From Sunxiuqinia elliptica (lineage in GTDB: Bacteria > Bacteroidota > Bacteroidia > Bacteroidales > Prolixibacteraceae), in the NCBI RefSeq assembly GCF_900113005.1, contig NZ_FONW01000001.1, positions 1 through 64,000 of the forward strand: 64,000 nt of DNA, written 5' to 3'. The notes under the pieces were generated by a model that made no database searches, was not told the origin of the DNA, and saw only the letters and a list, made by a program, of their open reading frames with translations. Shown one piece after another: positions 1 to 6,611 of this stretch. The position numbers were made by a program, and so were the translations under genes. The first letter of the stretch is position 1, and each line of letters opens with the position of its first letter.

Positions 1-312
1 TTTCATTCTGACAGGGGGATACAATACGCCTGTACCGAGTTTAAAGAGCTGCTGGCGTCAAATCCATTTGTAACACAAAGCATGAGCAGAAAAGGAGATT
101 GTTGGGACAATGCCGTTGCTGAAAGCTTTTTCAAGACCTTAAAAACAGAATGGATCTACAGAAACAAGTATGCCACAAAAAAGCAAGCGAGAGTTTCTGT
201 TTTTGAATATATAGAAACTTGGTACAATACCCAGAGAACCCATTCTGCTTTAAATTATTTGTCGCCAGTGGAATTTGCTGAATTAATAAATAAACAAAAA
301 TTGGCAGCGTAG
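1..312 (+). CDS. IS3-family transposase (OrfB), C-terminal part
   Basis: The reading frame is open from base 1 and ends at TAG 310-312, so this is the C-terminal ~103 residues of a DDE integrase-type transposase. Two parts of the catalytic core are visible: HSDRGIQY, with an active-site Asp, and [15 protein letters not shown], with the catalytic Glu region typical of IS3/IS150 OrfB. The ending, with [19 protein letters not shown], is also family-typical. The first in-frame ATG (82) falls in the middle of the catalytic domain and is not the start. Whether the whole element is intact cannot be judged. Confidence 0.9.
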   Translation, partial: FHSDRGIQYACTEFKELLASNPFVTQSMSRKGDCWDNAVAESFFKTLKTEWIYRNKYATKKQARVSVFEYIETWYNTQRTHSALNYLSPVEFAELINKQKLAA

Positions 313-347
313 CTTAACTCAATGTCCACTTTTTTGTTGCAAGTTCA
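1..347 (+). mobile_element. IS3-family insertion sequence, right end only
   Basis: The window opens inside an insertion sequence. It holds the end of the transposase gene and about 35 bp of downstream sequence that finishes in a TTCA-type terminus near 344-347, as IS3-family ends often do. The left end lies outside the window, so neither the inverted-repeat pair nor a target duplication can be checked. It borders a repeat-rich accessory patch reaching to about 5640. Confidence 0.7.
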
Positions 348-367
348 AGCCAGCTTTGCAGGCTTTG

Positions 368-391
368 CCCCTCTCTTTGAAAAGAGAGGGG
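368..391. repeat. Perfect palindrome, 11-bp arms
   Basis: The arms cccctctcttt (368-378) and aaagagagggg (381-391) are perfectly complementary around a 2-nt centre. No clear T-tract follows on either strand. It sits just beyond the insertion-sequence end and may be a REP-like dispersed palindrome; that is inference, because only one copy is in the window. Confidence 0.6.
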
Positions 392-516
392 ACAGAGTCG
401 GTGTAATCCGTTAGGATTGCATAAAACTCCGGGGTGAGTTTGGTTGAAAAAAAACCACTTCCCCATTCACTATTTACGAACTGACTCTCCTCGTTCATTT
501 AATCAGCCTGGCTTCT

Positions 517-547
517 CCTTTTCCAAAGTTTGAAACTTTGGAAAAGG
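517..547. repeat. Perfect palindrome, 15-bp arms
   Basis: The arms ccttttccaaagttt (517-531) and aaactttggaaaagg (533-547) are perfectly complementary and almost directly abutting. It would form a long hairpin or cruciform immediately before the 42-bp tandem repeat. No gene end is close enough to make it an obvious terminator. Confidence 0.6.
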
Positions 548-562
548 TTTGATCTCCGCAGG

Positions 563-846
563 CCACTGTTCTCTGTCAATGCCTTCCCCGTGATGCCCGG
601 CAGCCCTCTGTTTGGGTTCGAGGCCTTGCCCGTGGTGCTCGGCATGCCTTTGTTTGAGATCAGAAGCCTGCCAGCGGTGCACGGCAACCAAATGTTTTGC
701 GTAGAAAGCTTGCCAGTGATGCCCGGCGACCAAATGTTTGTGAACAGAAGCTTGCCAGCGGTGCCCGGCAACAAAATGTTGGCCGACAAAAGCTTGCCGA
801 CGATGGCTGGCAGCCAAATGTTTGCGAACAGAAGCTTGCCAGCGAC
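563..846. repeat. 42-bp tandem repeat (six full units plus partial ends)
   Basis: Six successive 42-bp units start at 581, 623, 665, 707, 749 and 791, with partial units at 563-580 and 833-846. Units 3-6 are most alike, each beginning agcctgcca or agcttgcc. The first two have diverged. Because 42 is a multiple of 3 and the unit has few stop codons, several frames stay open on both strands. The plus frame would give a 14-residue repeat like SLPAVPGNQMFANR. No start context or homolog supports translation. A decayed unit reappears near 4825-4862 ahead of the second copy of the downstream module. Confidence 0.8.
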
Positions 847-905
847 CAATGGGGAGCTATCTAAATCAGTAAGTTAGCACACTTCAAGCTTGAACTACGC
901 TTCTG

Positions 906-1060
906 AAACCTGCAGCTGGCAAGCTCATAGCCTCGACCAGCGATTGTCCAACACTATTTGATCTATCAGCTTTATTCAGAATCAAAATTTCTGGTTAGCA
1001 ATATCAATTATTATTGCTAATTTAATGCCTCGCCATGACGATGAATAAACGACTAGAACG
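906..1060. repeat. ~155-bp intergenic module, copy 1
   Basis: This block aligns with 4877-5029 along its whole length at roughly 80% identity by eye, from aaacctgcagct to tagaacg. It contains a conserved hairpin, ttagcaata (995-1003) with tattgctaa (1012-1020). Both copies sit just upstream of an unrelated gene (1088 and 5060), and both are preceded by material related to the 42-bp repeat. That resembles cassette-type arrangement rather than a promoter shared by homologous genes. Confidence 0.65.
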
Positions 1061-1087
1061 GTGGGGCTAATTTAAAACAGACAAAAT

Positions 1088-2044
1088 ATGATTCTTGGAA
1101 TAGATGAAGTTGGTGATTTTGCTATAAACTCAGAACAGTTTCATTTTTTCTTAGTCGTTCAACTTGACCAAAATAAAAATGGCATTGAAATTAAGAAGAA
1201 ACAATTTTCAGACTGGTTGAAAACCATCCCAGAAGAGAAGATAAATGATAATGGAGAGGTAAAAGGCACAGACTTAACTGATGAAGAACTTTATGAGTTT
1301 GCTAAACATGTAATAGCAGCTGACCCAATTACTAGAATTCTACAAGTTAGAGTTGTGCCAGCCGAGAATCCACCAGAACTAATTGAAAAATTTAAAGAAA
1401 TTGAAATTGGAAGAATCCAAGGAGCCATAGAATATTACCAAAAACATGGAAATCAACAAATTGCTAAGGACTTACAAAAACTTACATATTGGTATAAAAA
1501 TCGAAACTATCAACACTTTCTAAAAATGTTAGTTCTTCACAGGGCAATATCAGAAGCACTAAATGAAACTATTGGAATTTCTATTTTATTAAGTTTTTTA
1601 CCTGGAAATGAAGAAGAAAAAAACCTTCTTAATATCAAATTAAAAATCGACAGAGATTTTATAAATGGTCCCCAACCCAGAATCTTCTGGGGTGAGATAT
1701 TGAGGAATGCTATTAGAGAATATTCACAAGCTAAACCTATCCCTGTTCTGGATACATGGAAAGATACTGGACATCCATTCCTAGAAAAATATAAAACTCC
1801 TGATGGAAAATTGAATTTCAAAGACATACTTAAAGAAAATTGCCACTTTTTTCACTCCCATGAACATTTTGAAATCCAAATGGCTGACATTGCTGGAAAT
1901 ATAGTGCATAGATATCAGAACAGAGGGAGATGTAAAGATGCCTATGACAAACTAGTTGAACCAATCAGGAAAGAACAAATAGATATAATTCATTTAAAAT
2001 TGAATCCAAATCCAACAGATGACAATGAAATATTTATTGAATAA
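1088..2044 (+). CDS. DUF3800-like protein
   Basis: This 318-aa protein begins MILGIDEVGDF, like the (Y)IDESGDFG start of DUF3800 proteins. It ends with the family-type segment FEIQMADIAGNIVHR (about residue 262 on), equivalent to the iQlADliaga motif. DUF3800 proteins are thought to adopt an RNase H-like fold with acidic catalytic residues, and are frequent in mobile and defence contexts; their cellular role is not established. No signal peptide or membrane segment is seen. The gene is AT-rich and stands alone. Inverted sequences bracket it: AACGGT at 1057 with ACCGTT at 2140, and GTGGGG at 1061 with CCCCAC at 2117. The family call is from motifs only. Confidence 0.6.
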   Translation: MILGIDEVGDFAINSEQFHFFLVVQLDQNKNGIEIKKKQFSDWLKTIPEEKINDNGEVKGTDLTDEELYEFAKHVIAADPITRILQVRVVPAENPPELIEKFKEIEIGRIQGAIEYYQKHGNQQIAKDLQKLTYWYKNRNYQHFLKMLVLHRAISEALNETIGISILLSFLPGNEEEKNLLNIKLKIDRDFINGPQPRIFWGEILRNAIREYSQAKPIPVLDTWKDTGHPFLEKYKTPDGKLNFKDILKENCHFFHSHEHFEIQMADIAGNIVHRYQNRGRCKDAYDKLVEPIRKEQIDIIHLKLNPNPTDDNEIFIE

Positions 2045-2176
2045 TATAAAAATAAAAGTCAGCGCATAGCAAATTGTATATGGCATATGGAGCCCAGCAT
2101 AGTTTGGAAGGTTAAACCCCACACTCTTCATATGGCTGAACCGTTATACCGTCACGCGATGAAACACAAATTGTAG

Positions 2177-2992
2177 ATGAACTATCAAACCATTAAACCA
2201 CATTGTGATTTAGCGTCCATCGTCAAATTCTACTGGACTTTGGAAGTGCCTTTTGATCCCAAAAATCAGAAGCAAAAAATCATCCCTGACGGCTGCATTG
2301 AAATGACATTCAACTTTGGAGACAAGATCAAAAGGTACACTTCGGAAACAGACTTTACCCTTCAGCCTGATGCTATGGTAATGGGACAGAGAACAAAATC
2401 ATTTGACATCTTACCCCTTGGAAATGTTGACACTTTTGCTATCTGTTTCTATCCTATTGGATTTGCAAACTTCGTTAAACAACCTCTTGAAAACCTGGTT
2501 GACAAGGAAACACCTATTTCAGAGCTTTTCGAACAAGAAGAAGCCTCTGAACTAGAGCAACAAATGATTGAAGCGACTAACAGCCAGCAGAGAATCGCGA
2601 TTATTGAAACCTTTCTTCTGAAAAAACTCAATGAAAAAAATACGATTAGTCAGATCGTGAAATCAACGGTTGATGTCTTTTTAGAAACAAACGGAACGGT
2701 TCCAATAAATGCCATTTTGAAGCATGATATTTCAAAGAGAAGACAGCTTGAAAGGCATTTTAGAAAACAAATTGGCATTAGCCCAAAGCAGTTAGGTAAA
2801 GCCATTCGACTTCAAGCAACCTTAAATTTGTTGCTCAATAAAAAATCAGAAACACTAACAGCAATTGCTTACGAGAGTGAGTATTTCGACCAAAATCACT
2901 TCATAAAAGATTTTAAAGACCTTATCGGGCTTACACCAAAGGAGTTTTTAAACAATGAACACATGACTTTATCTGCACTCTTCTACAAATAA
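2177..2992 (+). CDS. AraC-family transcriptional regulator (DUF6597-type N-terminus)
   Basis: This is a 271-aa regulator. The N-terminal ~150 residues resemble the DUF6597 ligand-sensing domain of Bacteroidota AraC proteins, with the sequence IKPHCDLASIVKFYWTLE followed by IIPDGCIEM. The C-terminal ~100 residues form a double helix-turn-helix, including SKRRQLERHFRKQIGISPKQ and the second-helix region IAYESEYFDQNHFIKDFKDL, then GLTPKEF. It should bind DNA in the cytoplasm in response to an unknown signal. The VOC lipoprotein gene begins 80 bp downstream on the same strand and may be its target or operon partner (inference). The ATG at 2177 follows the in-frame TAG at 2174-2176. Confidence 0.85.
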   Translation: MNYQTIKPHCDLASIVKFYWTLEVPFDPKNQKQKIIPDGCIEMTFNFGDKIKRYTSETDFTLQPDAMVMGQRTKSFDILPLGNVDTFAICFYPIGFANFVKQPLENLVDKETPISELFEQEEASELEQQMIEATNSQQRIAIIETFLLKKLNEKNTISQIVKSTVDVFLETNGTVPINAILKHDISKRRQLERHFRKQIGISPKQLGKAIRLQATLNLLLNKKSETLTAIAYESEYFDQNHFIKDFKDLIGLTPKEFLNNEHMTLSALFYK

Positions 2993-3071
2993 GGTTTGCA
3001 GTGTCGCATTTCTACTATTTTGGCTTCGCGCCAGCCATTAGTTTTGCCCTTAAATCAAAATAAGCGCATCA

Positions 3072-3569
3072 ATGGCAATCAAAGGAATAGTTATCGCATC
3101 GTTGGTTTCTGCAGTTTGTTTTGTTTCATGCACCAATTCGGACAAGACAAATTCTGATGCAACAACAAAAGACACTTTAACAAACTCAAAAGAAAATGAT
3201 ATGAAAAGTTACGTTTCAATGTTTGAAATTCCAGCAACGGATATTTCACGAGCAATTAATTTTTACCAGGCATTGTTAGACATCAAAATCGAAAAAATGG
3301 CTATTGAAGGAATGCTTATGGGAATATTGCCTTATGAAGGACAAATGGTAACGGGTGTGATCATCCAGGCAGATGGATACAAACCATCTCGAAACGGAGT
3401 TACCATGTACCTAAACGCAGGAGACAATCTCCAGGTAGCCCTTGACAGAGTAGAAAAAAATGGCGGGCAAATCCTGGTCCCTAAAACAGCACACGCAGAC
3501 GAAAGTGGATACTTCGCAATCTTCCTTGACTCAGAAGGAAACAAGCTAGCTCTTAACTCGCCAAACTAA
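3072..3569 (+). CDS. VOC (glyoxalase/bleomycin-resistance fold) protein with lipoprotein signal
   Basis: This 165-aa protein has an N-terminal hydrophobic segment ending in a lipobox-like FVSC (Cys at residue 20), then a Ser/Thr/Asn-rich linker to about residue 43. A single VOC domain follows: SMFEIPATDISRAINFYQ for strand and helix 1, YFAIFLDSEGNKLAL for the last strands. VOC proteins are usually cytosolic and would begin at the in-frame ATG 3201 (MKSYVSMF). Either the lipoprotein form is real, or translation starts at 3201 and the upstream part is fortuitous. The credible signal peptide favours the longer form. Substrate unknown. Confidence 0.75.
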   Translation: MAIKGIVIASLVSAVCFVSCTNSDKTNSDATTKDTLTNSKENDMKSYVSMFEIPATDISRAINFYQALLDIKIEKMAIEGMLMGILPYEGQMVTGVIIQADGYKPSRNGVTMYLNAGDNLQVALDRVEKNGGQILVPKTAHADESGYFAIFLDSEGNKLALNSPN

Positions 3570-3583
3570 CGACACTATCATAC

Positions 3584-3645
3584 GTACGGATCTCGCACTG
3601 GTCGACTCACTATGTCATCAAAAGCAGAACCGTACTTTTTTATTT
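3584..3645 (+). terminator. Possible Rho-independent terminator after the VOC gene
   Basis: The arms gtacggatct (3584-3593) and agaaccgtac (3626-3635) pair at 9 of 10 positions across a 32-nt loop and are followed directly by TTTTTT. The loop is long for a canonical terminator, so this is tentative. Confidence 0.35.
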
Positions 3646-3926
3646 TAGATGTAGCATTCCAGTAAAAGAATGTCCCCCCACAACCTCAACCGATCAATTG
3701 TAATTTCATTCCCAGGTTCCGATAGTTATCAGGACACAACGACAACTTGCAAATAATCGTTCGCTACTAGACTTACAGCATCATTGTAAATGTAATTTTT
3801 TTATATTTGCGCCTCGAAAATAAAACGATATAATAAAAATGTGATTAATAATTTCTTTCAGAGAAATTAAAACCAAACAGTCATAGCCGGTTTAGTTGAT
3901 TATTCAACTTTTTAGCGAAAGAAATT
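3646..3926. other. Intergenic region with a promoter-like box
   Basis: No open frame of note is present. A TATATTTG box (3802-3809) matches the Bacteroidota -7 consensus TAnnTTTG, with a TTG 15 nt upstream, which is closer than the usual 19-20 nt. It could have driven the now-broken ABC-F gene at 3927. The rest is AT-rich and unremarkable. Confidence 0.4.
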
Positions 3927-4227
3927 ATGATATATCTACAAGGTAGTTCATCTATCCATCCAGACAAGGATTTACTTTTTGAGAATATATCTTTCTCAAT
4001 TAACAATTCTGAAAGAAATGCATTAATTGGCAACAACGAAGTCGGAAAAGCAACACTACTGCAACGAATTGCTGGAAAACGACAAGCCTTCGAAGGACCG
4101 TTAAAAGCAGAAACAAAACCGTATCATATCCCCAAAATATTTGGACAATTTAATTTATCTGACAATTCCTCAAACGCTGGAAATTGACAGAAAGCCCCAT
4201 ACAAGAACCATTCACAATAATTTATAA
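3927..4227 (+). pseudogene. ABC-F ATPase remnant (5' end only)
   Basis: The first ~80 residues match the start of ABC-F family proteins, cytosolic twin-ATPase translation factors normally above 500 aa. Visible are SIHPDKDLLFENISFSIN and a Walker A region. The P-loop reads GNNEVGKAT instead of GNNGVGKST, so it has lost key identity. The frame stops at 4185-4187. Shifting frame near 4160 restores the expected continuation LTIPQTLEIDRK, which itself ends at 4227. It is therefore both frameshifted and truncated, and the rest of the gene is absent. It probably marks an old rearrangement in this patch. Confidence 0.75.
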
Positions 4228-4230
4228 ACG

Positions 4231-4641
4231 ATGAAGAGAATATTATTTATTTCAGTTTTAGCTGTATTATTTTTAGGTTGTTCTAAAGAGGATGAACCTG
4301 AAGTTTCTTCACCAAGTGAGGAAACAGAGCAAGCTGAAGCTTTTTCACTTAGCGGGAAAACATATGCCGCCTATGGAGGTCAGGGAGGAATATATGGCTT
4401 CGAAGTCTATGATGTTTACTATGTTAGTAGGTTTACATCAAATAACAATGTTGAACAAACAGCTCGTAAAAATTCTCCAACAGGAGAGATTTTGGGAGCG
4501 ATTGTCAATTACACCTACACGATTGATTATCCCACGCTAACAATTACAATGGGATCAAATGAGGTCATCGCTACATTTGTAGATGAAGAAACCTATAGAA
4601 CTGGAAGTGGTTCAAATGTAACGGAATATATCCTGCAATAA
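4231..4641 (+). CDS. Small lipoprotein of unknown function
   Basis: This 136-aa protein has a clear lipoprotein signal peptide (hydrophobic core, lipobox LFLGC, Cys at about residue 17) followed by an acidic, Ser/Glu-rich linker to about residue 37. The mature part is rich in Tyr, Thr and Gly and looks all-beta. I do not recognise the family. It starts 3 bp after the ABC-F remnant, and its 3' end lies 17 bp before the group II intron-like fragment. It is likely anchored in the inner or outer membrane. Confidence 0.65.
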   Translation: MKRILFISVLAVLFLGCSKEDEPEVSSPSEETEQAEAFSLSGKTYAAYGGQGGIYGFEVYDVYYVSRFTSNNNVEQTARKNSPTGEILGAIVNYTYTIDYPTLTITMGSNEVIATFVDEETYRTGSGSNVTEYILQ

Positions 4642-4658
4642 ACGAAGCACGAACCACT

Positions 4659-4714
4659 AATTGAGTAGACGGCCGGTGAGCAAAAAAGCTCACTGGAGCG
4701 CCTCTCACACCGCC
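4659..4714 (-). ncRNA. Group II intron 3'-end fragment (domain VI-like), copy 1
   Basis: On the minus strand this reads gtgtgagaggcgctcc, a hairpin gtgagc/gctcac with a T-rich loop, then ccgtctactcaatt. It folds as a domain VI helix. GAG pairs with CUC across an unpaired A seven nucleotides from the 3' end, which is the branch-point geometry of group II introns. The preceding ggtgtgagagg resembles the end of domain V in Bacteroidota introns. The rest of the intron is missing and is replaced by ABC permease gene sequence. Identification is by structure and remembered consensus, not by a covariance model. Confidence 0.5.
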
Positions 4715-4717
4715 CTT

Positions 4718-4778
4718 TTAAATAAACTTCTCGCGTTTTTGCAGGTTAAACAGGCCATAGAGTAAAAAGACCACGGCA
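4718..4778 (-). pseudogene. ABC-2 permease 3'-end remnant
   Basis: The minus strand encodes FNLQKREKFI and stop, identical to the end of the intact permease at 5698-6414, plus a few upstream codons (VVFLLYGL). Beyond 4778 similarity fades, with possible gapped matches to about 4795. It is a duplicated gene tail, not a functional gene. Confidence 0.8.
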
Positions 4779-4876
4779 GCAAGAACGATTTTACTTACCA
4801 GAGGCTATCCAATTCTTTAGGAAAGCCTGCCAGCGATACTCTGCAACAACCTATTTGTAGCAAAACGATTCTTTTA

Positions 4877-5029
4877 AAACCTGCAGCTAGTTAACTGTAG
4901 CCTTGACAGGCAATCGTCCAACACTATTTTATCCATCACTTTTTTCTGAATCTAAATTTCTGATTAGCAATATCAATTATTATTGCTAATTTAATGCATC
5001 GCATTGACCATAGATAAACTAATAGAACG
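4877..5029. repeat. ~155-bp intergenic module, copy 2
   Basis: This is the second copy of the module at 906-1060, with the same internal hairpin: attagcaata (4963-4972) pairs with tattgctaat (4981-4990), one base pair longer than copy 1. Just upstream (4825-4862) lies a degenerate unit related to the 42-bp tandem repeat. Just downstream is TTACCAACC (5030-5038), which recurs inverted as GGTTGGTAA at 5633-5641 beyond the gene at 5060. Confidence 0.65.
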
Positions 5030-5059
5030 TTACCAACCATATTCGGAGGCTAAATTAGA

Positions 5060-5626
5060 ATGCAAATGGACAACTTTTTCTTCGACTACATATTTCCGGT
5101 TCTTCTAAGTATTGGGATGATTCTTTGGATTTATTGTATTTGGTTCTTAAATAAATACGACAAGAACACGAATAGACTTGTAATGCTGCTCCTTCTGAAT
5201 ATCTATTACGTTCCTTTTTATTTATTCAGGGTTCGGAGAATCAAAAAAGAAAATAGGATAAAAGCTTTAAGTGAAGAAATATATGATTCGGGTTTTATTG
5301 AAATGTCCCGTCATAGTATCATCGACACACTTGACTTGTGGGCTTCCGAAGAAAAACAACTTGAATATAAAAAGACTGAAAGTGAAGCGAACCTTACAGA
5401 TGAATTATTTCAACAATGGAAAACAGTTTACAGAATCGACAATAAAATTATTGGAGAAGCATTCAATAACTTAGAAACTGAATTACTCAAGACATTTGAC
5501 AAATCAATTGCGATTAGTGATGAAAAATTCAGAAATGATTTTCCTGATATAAATGAATTTCAGAACACAAATGACTGGAAAGTTTTGAATCAATTAGCGA
5601 AAGAGATAATAAAAGAAATAAAATAA
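5060..5626 (+). CDS. Membrane-anchored protein of unknown function
   Basis: This 188-aa protein has two hydrophobic segments near the N-terminus (about residues 8-30 and 40-56, the second with MLLLLNIYYVPFYLF). They are followed by a basic stretch RVRRIKKENR and a ~125-residue hydrophilic, helix-rich domain probably on the cytoplasmic side. I recognise no family. The gene is AT-rich and stands alone. It is bracketed by a perfect 9-bp inverted pair (5030-5038 and 5633-5641) and by direct repeats further out, which suggests it arrived as a unit. Start 5060 (MQMDN) could also be 5066. Confidence 0.6.
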   Translation: MQMDNFFFDYIFPVLLSIGMILWIYCIWFLNKYDKNTNRLVMLLLLNIYYVPFYLFRVRRIKKENRIKALSEEIYDSGFIEMSRHSIIDTLDLWASEEKQLEYKKTESEANLTDELFQQWKTVYRIDNKIIGEAFNNLETELLKTFDKSIAISDEKFRNDFPDINEFQNTNDWKVLNQLAKEIIKEIK

Positions 5627-5639
5627 AAATACGGTTGGT

Positions 5640-5694
5640 AATTGAGTAGACGGCCGGTGAGCAAAAAGCTCACTGGAGCGCCTCTCACACCACC
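5640..5694 (-). ncRNA. Group II intron 3'-end fragment (domain VI-like), copy 2
   Basis: This has the same fold and nearly the same sequence as the fragment at 4659-4714. On the minus strand it lies directly behind the stop codon of the small ABC-2 permease, so it would be transcribed as the 3' end of the efflux operon mRNA. Whether it acts as a transcript end structure is unknown; no T-tract follows. Confidence 0.5.
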
Positions 5695-5758
5695 CTTTTA
5701 AATAAACTTCTCGCGTTTTTGCAGGTTAAACAGGCCATAGAGTAAAAAGACCACAGCA
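5640..5758. repeat. Direct repeat, copy 2 (intron fragment plus permease 3' end)
   Basis: This is the partner of 4659-4778, about 97% identical. Here the permease sequence continues into the intact gene, so this is probably the parental copy, although copy 1 could derive from a close paralog. Confidence 0.85.
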
Positions 5759-6414
5759 CCAATCACCAAGAACAGGCGGTTTTTTAGGACAATTCCTTCC
5801 CACACCACTTCATTCATCCGCCCGGGAACATTAAAGGGGTTTAGGAACACGAACCACATCGTACGTTCCAATGCATCTGAAAGAATAAGCAGAATTATTC
5901 CCAGAATTACCATCACTACTGCTGTTCCATTGCCATTTTTGATGATGGTGGAAAACATAAAAGCCATGCTTCCGAGGAAGAAAACCGGAAACATCAGCTG
6001 GCCTGCCATTTCCAGCCAATTAACGGGAGCCAGAAAAATACTGCTGACACCTGCAAAACCAATGAGCAGCAGGAAGACCAACACAAAAATCAGCACCAAA
6101 CGCACCAGCCAGACTTTGTACCGATAATCCGGAATTCCGAATAAAATTTCGAGAATCCCTGCATCCTGATCGTTCTGAATACCAAAAGTCATGGGATAAA
6201 AAATAAGCAGCACTGCCGGAAAAAATAAAACTCCATAAACAAACTCCTCATCAGGCAGTTCGCCATCCAGCACTGCAACGATGGAGACAAAAGCATAAAA
6301 CGCAAATGCTGCCAACAAGAACCAAATAAACCGTCCTCCAAAGATGATCCGGAAATTATACTGAATCATTTTTCGAATCAGGTTCATCGTATTTTTTAGT
6401 TTGAGTGTATCCAT
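5698..6414 (-). CDS. ABC-2 type transporter permease
   Basis: This 238-aa protein has about six hydrophobic segments, including FIWFLLAAFAFYAFVSIVAV and VLFFPAVLLIFYPMTFGI, and the EILFGIPDYRYKVWLVRL loop typical of ABC-2 permeases that expose a cytoplasmic loop to the ATPase. It is the last gene of the seven-gene efflux locus, 197 bp after the RND-ABC fusion, whose ATPase domain is its natural partner (inference). Translation may start at 6414 or at the ATG two or three turns later (MNLIRKMI). Its 3' end is duplicated at 4718-4778. Confidence 0.8.
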   Translation of the reverse strand: MDTLKLKNTMNLIRKMIQYNFRIIFGGRFIWFLLAAFAFYAFVSIVAVLDGELPDEEFVYGVLFFPAVLLIFYPMTFGIQNDQDAGILEILFGIPDYRYKVWLVRLVLIFVLVFLLLIGFAGVSSIFLAPVNWLEMAGQLMFPVFFLGSMAFMFSTIIKNGNGTAVVMVILGIILLILSDALERTMWFVFLNPFNVPGRMNEVVWEGIVLKNRLFLVIGAVVFLLYGLFNLQKREKFI

Positions 6415-6611
6415 AATTGCAGTTTAAAAGTTTGTTGTTATTAAGCAAGCCAGGGCTATCTCGAGTTTCAAATAATCCCGTTTCCGGTCTCCTCTTCACT
6501 CCTTGCCCCATGCTCTTACCCCTTTGCTCTTTGCCAAATCCTAAATTGTAAATCGTAAATAGTCTAATCCTCGCTAATTTTGCCTGTGCCTTAGCCTATT
6601 CCTTCGCCTTC

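Larger units (their letters stand above)
4659..4778. repeat. Direct repeat, copy 1 (intron fragment plus permease 3' end)
   Basis: About 120 bp here matches 5640-5758 with one 1-bp indel and two substitutions. It comprises the intron-like fragment and the last ~20 codons of the small ABC-2 permease. The two copies bracket the module and gene at 4877-5626, so that stretch looks inserted, or duplicated together with its flank. Confidence 0.85.

Noticed and set aside
563-846. The tandem repeat as a CRISPR array
   Set aside because: Units are contiguous 42-bp repeats with no unique spacers, and no cas genes are nearby.
499-877. Three overlapping open frames (both strands) over the 42-bp repeat that could be called as repeat proteins
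   Set aside because: A repeat unit whose length is a multiple of three and that has few stops keeps many frames open by default. Overlapping frames on both strands with no start context or known homolog do not support a gene.
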